Of a stretch of DNA of 14,430 nucleotides, positions 7,585 to 13,446 are shown piece after piece. Within the stretch, counting starts at the first letter, position 1, and every line of letters begins with the position of its first letter. The position numbers and the translations under genes were made by a program. The notes beneath the pieces are model-generated. The model worked only from the letters and a program-made list of their open reading frames with translations. It ran no database searches and was not told the origin of the DNA. Source of the stretch: Candidatus Fermentibacteraceae bacterium (lineage in GTDB: Bacteria > Fermentibacterota > Fermentibacteria > Fermentibacterales > JCC-6); contig JAOZQW010000009.1 in NCBI GenBank assembly GCA_029932015.1, positions 3,114 to 17,543 of the forward strand. Reading direction: 5' to 3'.

Positions 7585-9548
7585 CCGTACTCCTTTTTAT
7601 GCTTGCCGTTCTCACCTCGACTGTCAGTGCCGACCTTCAGCCAGGACCAAGGGCAATGGGACTCGGTGGTGCCTTCGCCGCCCTGGGTGACGATGCCTGG
7701 GGGGCATGGTGGAATCCCGCCTCGATACTCAGAGCGGGCAGGATACTGATAGGTACTGAATACACCAGTCTCTATCCCAACATGGACTTGGGAACGGTTC
7801 ACTATGCTGCACTGAGTTATCTGCAGCCGATTTCGAGGTTCGTTGCTCTTGCCGCCGGGGCGGAGTACTTGACCACCTCGGACCTGTATACTGAGGGAGA
7901 GGCCAATCTCACACTCGCCTTCCGCCCGGGGATATTCCCTGTTTCCTTCGGTTTTACCGGACGCTACCTGTTCAGGCGATTCGAGGACAATGAGTTCACA
8001 TGGTACGATCCGCTTTTCTCACTCAATGGACAGAGGGGCGAGGGAATAGCGCTCGACGCCGGTTTTCAGGCGGAACTCGGCAGGGTAGCGACCATTGCAG
8101 GTACCGCCAGGAACATCTTCAAGCCGGATCTCGGCCTCGGGGAGGAGGATGCACCTCCGATGCGCTTTTCCCTTGGAGCAGCCTTCTATCCCAGGTTCGT
8201 TACACCTGTGCTTCAGGTTGATTACGGAACTGAAGACATCGGCGGAGACATGGACCTCACCGTAGCGGCCGGTTTTGAGAAGTGGATCGGTCCTTCTGCA
8301 ACATGGGGCCTCAGAGCCGGTTACGCTTTCAGGACTTCCGGACGGGCACATGAGGTCTCCGCGGGATTTTCAGCCAGAACAGAAGGCTCGATACCGATGG
8401 AGTTCGATTATGCTGCAGCCCTGCCGCTGAACGAACTCTACAACACATTCGGAAGACACCGCGCGGGACTTACGTTCAGAATCGGTGGTGACCCCTGGTC
8501 AGAAGGTCATTCCAGGATGCCGCTTCCACCGATGGTGGACATGCGGACATGGTTCACTGGCACCGACCTTTATGAGGTCGGTCTATGGGCCAGCAGAGAT
8601 ATCCAGGGTGACTCTCTTATCGTTGCCCAGTATGACCAGCTTCCGGTGAATTCCGAGATCACTCTTGATCCCGGCCAGCAGGTTTACGCATACTTCCCCA
8701 CCAGCCACAGTTTTGTCCGGGAGGACATCCGGGAACTCACTGCCTATCTGAGAGTATCTGGCAGCTGGATAGATGAGAACGATCTGGAATCAAGGCTTCT
8801 CAGGATGTGGCTCATCCTGGAGGACGGATCGCTCGAAAGGGTCCCGCTCGCACTCATCGATGAGGATGACAGCACCTTCTTCTTCGAAGCTGCTCTTGAC
8901 CGGTTCGGTGACGTTCTCGTCACATGCAGACCGGCGGAGCTTGTCATGCTCGAACCCCGAACTGTATATGGTGAAGTGGATAGTGTGGACATTCTCGAAG
9001 CATCCCTGAGTTTCCGGGTAAGCAAACTCTGGATGGACGAGAACCGGATTGATCCGGTATCGATCGGTCTTTCAAGGGTGCAGGGAGGAGTGCCACTGGA
9101 TGTCGAGGTGCGTCAGATCAACGAAGACCTCGAGTACTGCTACTACGAGACGGATCCCATCAATCTGTTCCAGTTTGTAATCGTTGCTACTGAACGCGAG
9201 GGTCTGCCCGTTTCGACGATCTACTTCGATTACGATATCGAGGAGATTCGCGATGATCAGTTTGCCGCATTGGAGCAGGTCGTCAGGACTCTCACTGCTA
9301 ATCCCGGAGTCTTCGTCTCGGTCGAGGGGCATGCCGACAGTGACGGCACCTTCTCGTTCAATGACGGTCTCTCCATGGGGAGGGCCATCAACGTGGCAAA
9401 TTACCTCACCGAGAGGCTCTCCGGTGTAGATGTAGTAATAGAGACCTCCTGGTTCGGAGAGCGCAGACCTGCTGCGCTCAACGTTGATGATGCGGGACGA
9501 TCCCTCAACAGGAGGGTTGAGATAGTTATCCTCCGTCGCGAGGACTGA
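7569..9548 (+). CDS. PorV/PorQ-like outer-membrane barrel fused to tandem PGF-pre-PGF-like domains and an OmpA domain
   Basis: This is a predicted outer-membrane protein of 659 residues. A signal peptide (MSCKITVLLFMLAVLTSTVSA, cleavage near 21/22) precedes the PorV/PorQ-family hallmark GPRAMGLGGAFAALGDDAWG followed by WWNPAS. Aromatic-rich alternating strands run to about residue 306, ending in HRAGLTFRIGG as barrels of this family do. Residues 306-390 are a linker of unknown fold. Two related domains follow, 390-453 (SWIDEND core) and 478-542 (LWMDENRID core, ending QFVIVA). They resemble the archaeal PGF-pre-PGF domain. Residues 548-655 are an OmpA C-terminal domain: IYFDYD, VEGHADSDG and NDGLSMGRAINVANYL retain the peptidoglycan-binding Asp and Arg. 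The overlap with the protease suggests a carrier or anchor for it. The barrel and OmpA calls are good; the PGF-pre-PGF match is from remembered pattern only. Confidence 0.88.
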   Translation: MSCKITVLLFMLAVLTSTVSADLQPGPRAMGLGGAFAALGDDAWGAWWNPASILRAGRILIGTEYTSLYPNMDLGTVHYAALSYLQPISRFVALAAGAEYLTTSDLYTEGEANLTLAFRPGIFPVSFGFTGRYLFRRFEDNEFTWYDPLFSLNGQRGEGIALDAGFQAELGRVATIAGTARNIFKPDLGLGEEDAPPMRFSLGAAFYPRFVTPVLQVDYGTEDIGGDMDLTVAAGFEKWIGPSATWGLRAGYAFRTSGRAHEVSAGFSARTEGSIPMEFDYAAALPLNELYNTFGRHRAGLTFRIGGDPWSEGHSRMPLPPMVDMRTWFTGTDLYEVGLWASRDIQGDSLIVAQYDQLPVNSEITLDPGQQVYAYFPTSHSFVREDIRELTAYLRVSGSWIDENDLESRLLRMWLILEDGSLERVPLALIDEDDSTFFFEAALDRFGDVLVTCRPAELVMLEPRTVYGEVDSVDILEASLSFRVSKLWMDENRIDPVSIGLSRVQGGVPLDVEVRQINEDLEYCYYETDPINLFQFVIVATEREGLPVSTIYFDYDIEEIRDDQFAALEQVVRTLTANPGVFVSVEGHADSDGTFSFNDGLSMGRAINVANYLTERLSGVDVVIETSWFGERRPAALNVDDAGRSLNRRVEIVILRRED

Positions 9549-9572
9549 CGACATAGTAAGTAAGAGACGGTT

Positions 9573-9600
9573 CCCCGCCAGGATGCTCTTCCCGGCGGGG
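9573..9600 (+). repeat. Inverted repeat between the barrel gene and the next cluster
   Basis: CCCCGCC (9573-9579) pairs with GGCGGGG (9594-9600), and two further G-C pairs form past an A/C mismatch. The hairpin lies 24 bases after the barrel stop. No T-run follows, so it is not a canonical intrinsic terminator; it could be an mRNA 3'-end stabiliser, a weak terminator, or a structure upstream of the next start. Confidence 0.5.
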
Positions 9601-9626
9601 ACGGTCAGGAAGAGGGAGAGTGACGC

Positions 9627-10001
9627 ATGACAGGCGTTTTCATCGTGCTGCTGGTGGGTGTAGCCGGTCTGTTCATTGGTCTTGGATTCTTCATTTCACT
9701 GGTCCTGAGTCTGCGGAAGACACTGGAGGAAATGGATAGAACCATGAAGAGCCTTGGAGACGAGGTATCCGAACTGATGCCGAGGTTATCGTCTGCCCTG
9801 CAGCAGGTCGAGAGGACTGGTGAGGACATCGGCAGAAGCGCAAATGCATCCACATCGCTGCTCAACCGGCTCAATGGCAAGTCCTCATCCTCACCACTCG
9901 TTGACGGAGCGACCAGATTTCTTCCAGCCGTGATATCACTGCTCAAGATAACAGCTCCCATCTTCTCCGGCAGGAGGAAGAAGAAGCGGCAGGAGCAATG
10001 A
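9627..10001 (+). CDS. DUF948-like single-pass membrane protein
   Basis: This is a 124-residue protein with one N-terminal membrane segment (about residues 4-28, MTGVFIVLLVGVAGLFIGLG onward). A heptad-patterned helix follows (about 29-75, LRKTLEEMDRTMKSLGDEVSELM), then a Ser-rich linker, a second hydrophobic stretch (about 94-112) and a very basic tail (RRKKKRQEQ). The order of membrane helix then coiled coil matches the DUF948/YtxG-type pattern; the function is unknown. The ATG is preceded by AGGGAG (9613-9618) at 8 bases. It overlaps the next gene as ATGA, so it is probably the first gene of the run to 13446. The family assignment is moderate because such short helical proteins look alike. 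Confidence 0.75.
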   Translation: MTGVFIVLLVGVAGLFIGLGFFISLVLSLRKTLEEMDRTMKSLGDEVSELMPRLSSALQQVERTGEDIGRSANASTSLLNRLNGKSSSSPLVDGATRFLPAVISLLKITAPIFSGRRKKKRQEQ

Positions 10002-10942
10002 GAGGGCTGATTCTACCGGTTCTGGCTATGCTCGTGCTTGGCTGTTCAGGACCGGCAACAGGTCCCTTGAAGGGTGTTCTTGTTGTAGTTGACGAGGCTC
10101 TCGATGCAGACGCTGTCGATGCGCTGCTCGATGATGTTCAGCTTTATGTGTCCACGGTGACCGAGGAACCGGTGTTTTCTTTCTCAACCTGTTCCCTCCA
10201 TGAGTTCGATGGGGACCTGGAAGAGCGTAGAACCATCCTCTTTCTTGTTGCCGATCCATCAGAACTGCCCGAAGGACTGATCCTTGAGAACGGCTTGTAT
10301 TCCGGTCTTGATAAATGGGCTGCAGGTCAATTCATATTTGGTCTGGTCTCTCCTTCGGATCACGATGCAAGTGTGATCTCGGATGCTCTGGAGAGAGCCT
10401 ACAACCAGCATCTGAGTGATTATATCTATGAAAGTTTCGTCTCCACGCAGATGAGCAGTCCACAGAGGATGGACAGTCTCCAGACGCTTGGATTCACCAT
10501 GGATATTCCCAAGTCGTACCATCTGTCAGAGTGGGATCCAGAGGCCGGTTTCATTCAGTACCAGAGGAGTCCTTCCGACAACTGTTTCCTCATGCTCAGC
10601 ATTCGCTGGATCGATGACGGCAGAATTCTCAGTGGTGAAGAATCGGTTCTCTGGCGGGAAGCAGTTGCAAGGAGTTTCTTCTACAATGCCGCCTCGGACT
10701 CAGTAGATCAGTCGAGGGTTGAGATTCTCCCTCTCTCGGTCCGCGGTGTTCAGGGTTGGAGGCTCCTTGGTATGTGGAGGAATCCGGAACATCTGAACGC
10801 CGGAGCTTTCACCAGTTATATTCTCCATTATGAGGGTGTCAGGTTCCTTCTTGACCTTGAAATTTTCCATGAGAACCTGGAGAAGGAGCCCTACATCCGA
10901 GAAGGCTGGCTGATAATGAACAGTTTTATCCCCGGGAGTTAA
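9998..10942 (+). CDS. DUF4837-like lipoprotein
   Basis: This is a predicted lipoprotein of 314 residues. The signal MRGLILPVLAMLVLGC has a lipobox LVLG-C with C16 as the lipidation site. The rest resembles the DUF4837 family known mostly from Bacteroidetes: an early KGVLVVVDEAL strand, a middle segment in which ILFLVAD precedes LYSGLDKWAAGQ, then a second half starting LGFTMDIPKSYHL with an FIQYQRSPSDN segment, ending in a GWLIMNSFIPG helix/strand. No catalytic motif is visible. The start ATG overlaps the upstream stop (ATGA). The next gene begins one base after its TAA. The role is unknown; a cell-envelope location is the only firm inference. Confidence 0.8.
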   Translation: MRGLILPVLAMLVLGCSGPATGPLKGVLVVVDEALDADAVDALLDDVQLYVSTVTEEPVFSFSTCSLHEFDGDLEERRTILFLVADPSELPEGLILENGLYSGLDKWAAGQFIFGLVSPSDHDASVISDALERAYNQHLSDYIYESFVSTQMSSPQRMDSLQTLGFTMDIPKSYHLSEWDPEAGFIQYQRSPSDNCFLMLSIRWIDDGRILSGEESVLWREAVARSFFYNAASDSVDQSRVEILPLSVRGVQGWRLLGMWRNPEHLNAGAFTSYILHYEGVRFLLDLEIFHENLEKEPYIREGWLIMNSFIPGS

Positions 10943-10943
10943 T

Positions 10944-11648
10944 GTGTCAGAGGGAAATATCTCACGCAGTATTACGGAGTTCGAGAGCGAGTGGAAGACC
11001 ACCCCTTCCAGGACGATCTGCGCCAGACTTGCAGATCTGCTGAGGCAGGCCGGCAGATATGATGAGGCTCTTGACCTCGCCAGAGAGGGTCTGAGGCGAT
11101 GGCCGACCACCGTTTCAATTGAGATCGTTCTTGGCCGATGCCATCGATCTGCGGGCAGACTGGACAGCGCAATGGAAACGTTCCGGTCCCTTCTTGAACG
11201 TCAGCCCCTTAATCTTGTCGCCCTTCGAAACATGGCCGAAATGACCTTCGAAAGAGAGATATGGAGAGAGTCGATTGACTACCTCGAGGAGTATCTCCTG
11301 GAGCAGCCTGGGGACCAGGAGGTCCTGGATATGCTGGAGGAGGCCCGGGCCGGCCGCGATCGGAATGATCCGATCACCGATGACGATGCAAGTAGTTCAG
11401 AAGTTGAATCGGATGCTGAGACAGAACCGGCTTTTCCTGAGACCGATCGAATGAGAAGGGTTCTCCAGGATCAGGAGATCCCCGCAGATAATGCGGATGC
11501 CGTCCATGATGATCATGATGACGGTTCGCCAGCGGATGATGCTATCGAAAGGGGAATACCACCAGAAGCCGCAAGTCTTCTCGATCTTTTCACTGAGGAG
11601 GAGAAGATCGGCCTGGGGCTGCATTCCTTTGAGGGCAGTTCAGAGTGA
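10944..11648 (+). CDS. Tetratricopeptide-repeat protein with acidic C-terminal region
   Basis: This is a 234-residue protein with no signal peptide, so probably cytoplasmic. Three TPR units are visible at about residues 21-54 (LADLLRQAGRYDEALDLARE), 55-88 (LGRCHRSAGRLDSAMETFRS) and 89-122 (RNMAEMTFEREIWRESIDYL). Residues 135-205 are a low-complexity stretch rich in Asp, Glu and Ser, and the last 30 residues (EAASLLDLFTEEEKIG) may form a short amphipathic helix. It is probably a protein-interaction scaffold; its partner is not evident. The start is GTG 10944, with GGGAG (10934-10938) 5 bases upstream. The ATG at 10942 is in another frame. Its stop overlaps the aroQ start as GTGA. Confidence 0.82.
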   Translation: MSEGNISRSITEFESEWKTTPSRTICARLADLLRQAGRYDEALDLAREGLRRWPTTVSIEIVLGRCHRSAGRLDSAMETFRSLLERQPLNLVALRNMAEMTFEREIWRESIDYLEEYLLEQPGDQEVLDMLEEARAGRDRNDPITDDDASSSEVESDAETEPAFPETDRMRRVLQDQEIPADNADAVHDDHDDGSPADDAIERGIPPEAASLLDLFTEEEKIGLGLHSFEGSSE

Positions 11649-12100
11649 CTTCAACTCATAGAATCTCCGTCATCAACGGCCCCAATCTGGGACTGCTCGG
11701 AACTAGAGAGCCCGGCATTTACGGGACCGGCACTGAAGAGAACCTCATTGGACTTCTGGAGGAAAGAGCTGCAGATCACGGTCTGATCCTTGAGTATCTG
11801 CAATCAGACGTAGAGGGAGAGATAGTCTCGGCTATCAGCTCGGCGGGTAGCATTTCAATTGGACTCATCATCAATCCAGCTGCATACTCTCATTACTCGA
11901 TCGCCATCATGGATGCTATGAAGGCGTTTCCGGGCCCTGTTGCCGAGGTGCACATCAGTCAGGTATTCACCAGGGATCCCATCAGGAGACAGCTTCTGAC
12001 AGCCAGGGCAGCCGATGCGGTTGTTATCGGCGCCGGTCTCAGGTCCTACATCCATGCAATGGATATCATCCTGGAATTGTTTCAGGATCGGGAATCCTGA
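11645..12100 (+). CDS. aroQ: Type II 3-dehydroquinate dehydratase
   Basis: It dehydrates 3-dehydroquinate to 3-dehydroshikimate in the shikimate pathway; the type II enzyme is a small dodecameric cytoplasmic protein. The 151 residues match the family. Visible motifs are INGPNLGLLGTREPGIYG, with the catalytic Asn, Arg and Tyr; INPAAYSHYSIAIMDAM, with the substrate-binding Asn and His; EVHISQ, with the catalytic His; and the RDPIRR arginine. Some positions differ from the common form: SHYS replaces THTS, ISQ replaces ISN, and the HS after the arginine is lost. The start is GTG 11645 overlapping the TPR stop. A 7-bp inverted repeat (12082-12088 with 12094-12100) covers its end. efp follows after 45 bases, a frequent neighbour of aroQ. 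Confidence 0.94.
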   Translation: MTSTHRISVINGPNLGLLGTREPGIYGTGTEENLIGLLEERAADHGLILEYLQSDVEGEIVSAISSAGSISIGLIINPAAYSHYSIAIMDAMKAFPGPVAEVHISQVFTRDPIRRQLLTARAADAVVIGAGLRSYIHAMDIILELFQDRES

Positions 12101-12145
12101 CCCGATTCGATAATCTTCAGGAAAACTCGGAGGTTCACTCAAGCA

Positions 12146-12709
12146 ATGGCGACTACAAATGATTTCAGGCGCGGAATGGTCATCGATATCGGCGGCGTAC
12201 TCTCACAGGTAGTTGAGTTCCAGCATGTTAATCCGGGCAAGGGGGCGGCTTTCGTTAGGTCCAGACTGAAGGAAGTCCTATCCGGCAAGGTCATTGACAA
12301 GACCTGGCGCGCCGGTGAGAAGGTGACCGAAGTAAGAGTGGAGCACCGCGTATGGGAGTACCTTTACAAGGATGACCTCGCATATGTTGTCATGGATCCC
12401 GAGAGCTATGAGCAGATACATCTCGATCACGAACTCGTGGGAACAGCGGCCAGGTACCTCGTTGAAAACTGCAAGGTGAAGATAGCCTTCGTTGATGGAA
12501 ATCCCATCATGGTCGAACCCCCTGGAACTGTTGAGCTCAGAATCATCACTACTGATCCCGGTCTCAAGGGAGATACAGCCAGCGGAGGGTCAAAACCGGC
12601 GACTCTGCAGACCGGTCTTGTGATCCAGGTCCCTCTCTTCATTCAGGAGGGTGAGATCATCAAAGTTGATACCAAGAACGACACCTATCTCGAGAGGGTA
12701 TCGTCCTGA
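12146..12709 (+). CDS. efp: Translation elongation factor P
   Basis: EF-P binds between the P and E sites of the ribosome and relieves stalling at polyproline stretches. The 187 residues and three-domain layout are normal. Domain I holds the tip loop HVNPGKGAAFVRSRLK, with K32 in the position that is modified in lysine-type EF-Ps. Domain II covers YLYKDDLAYVVMD, and domain III has the signature GDTASGGSKPATLQTG, with VPLFIQEGEIIKVDT and a terminal YLERV. The loop resembles Bacillus more than E. coli EF-P; no modification enzyme is in the window, so the type of modification is open. The ATG is preceded by GGAGG (12129-12133) at 12 bases, slightly far. Confidence 0.97.
   Translation: MATTNDFRRGMVIDIGGVLSQVVEFQHVNPGKGAAFVRSRLKEVLSGKVIDKTWRAGEKVTEVRVEHRVWEYLYKDDLAYVVMDPESYEQIHLDHELVGTAARYLVENCKVKIAFVDGNPIMVEPPGTVELRIITTDPGLKGDTASGGSKPATLQTGLVIQVPLFIQEGEIIKVDTKNDTYLERVSS
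12692..12708 (+). promoter_or_regulatory. Ribosome binding site and possible CTG start of the glycosyltransferase
   Basis: GAGAGGG (12692-12698) lies 7 bases before CTG 12706, which is in frame with the glycosyltransferase and overlaps the efp stop as CTGA. The conventional GTG at 12733 has AAGGA only 2 bases upstream, too close for a normal site. The pair therefore favours an upstream, non-standard start. Confidence 0.4.
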
Positions 12710-12732
12710 GCATAGATACTCCCCGAAGGATC

Positions 12733-13446
12733 GTGCTTATACCCACCTACAATGAGGTGGCCAATATCGATCCTCTGTACAGGCTTATAAGAGATGCCTG
12801 CGATTATGATGTGATGTTCATCGATGACAGTTCCCCGGACGGTACTGCGGATGAGATACGTGTGCTGATGCGGTCAGATCCTAAAGTGCATCTCCTGGAT
12901 AGGGAGAAAAAGGAAGGTCTCGGGCAGGCCTATCGCGCTGCGTACAGGAGAGTCGTTAAGGAGGGAATGTGGGACAGGGTATTCATGATGGACGCTGATC
13001 TCTCACACCAGCCCTCCCATCTCAAGGCACTGGACAAGGCGCTGGATGACAGCACTTTCGTGATCGGGTCAAGATATCTCAGGGGTGTCAGTGTGCTCAA
13101 CTGGTCAATAATCCGATTGAACCTCAGCTATGTGGCCAACTGGTACATCAGAGCGATCACTAGAATGCCTTTCACAGACTGCACGAGCGGTTTCCGAGGT
13201 ATGCGTATCGAGGCAGTACCTGCACTACTCTCGTCCGGTATCAAGTCTTCGGGTTACGCTTTTCTTGTTGAGACTCTGTTCGGGATCTGGAAGCGTGGAA
13301 TGAATGTGTCAGAGGTACCCATTGTCTTTGTAGAGAGGGCAATGGGAGCTTCCAAGGTTTCAGCAGGGGTGTTTTTCGAATCCCTGGCAACTCCAGTGCG
13401 GCTCCTTTTCAGATCCTTTCTGGCAGACTCCGGCTCCGATCAGTAA
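12733..13446 (+). CDS. Family 2 glycosyltransferase, polyprenol-phosphate-mannose synthase-like
   Basis: This is a GT-A fold glycosyltransferase resembling DPM1-type enzymes, which move mannose (or another sugar) from a GDP-sugar to a polyprenyl phosphate at the inner membrane. From the GTG at 12733 it has 237 residues: LIPTYNE at 2-8, DDSSPDGT at 31-38, EGLGQAYRAAY at 61-71, the metal-binding DAD at 87-89 in MDADLSHQP, VIGSRYL, and TSGFRGMR before the acceptor region. There is no C-terminal membrane segment, so it is the soluble single-domain type; the sugar and acceptor cannot be read from sequence. The GTG start leaves almost no residues before LIPTYNE, unlike the family; CTG 12706 would add SIDTPRRIV and gives better RBS spacing. 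Its 3' end overlaps the convergent carboxypeptidase gene by 7 bases. Confidence 0.9.
   Translation: MLIPTYNEVANIDPLYRLIRDACDYDVMFIDDSSPDGTADEIRVLMRSDPKVHLLDREKKEGLGQAYRAAYRRVVKEGMWDRVFMMDADLSHQPSHLKALDKALDDSTFVIGSRYLRGVSVLNWSIIRLNLSYVANWYIRAITRMPFTDCTSGFRGMRIEAVPALLSSGIKSSGYAFLVETLFGIWKRGMNVSEVPIVFVERAMGASKVSAGVFFESLATPVRLLFRSFLADSGSDQ

Noticed and set aside
7569..9548. Archaeal origin or recent transfer of the barrel gene, from its PGF-pre-PGF-like segments
   Set aside because: A barrel, signal peptide and OmpA domain are diderm-bacterial, and base and codon use look like the neighbouring genes.
9072..9554. 160-codon - strand open frame over the OmpA domain
   Set aside because: The + strand frame has a clear OmpA motif, and the antisense product resembles nothing.
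12082..12100. 7-bp inverted repeat at the end of aroQ, possible terminator
   Set aside because: No T-run follows and efp starts 45 bases later, so it is more likely chance or a minor mRNA structure.
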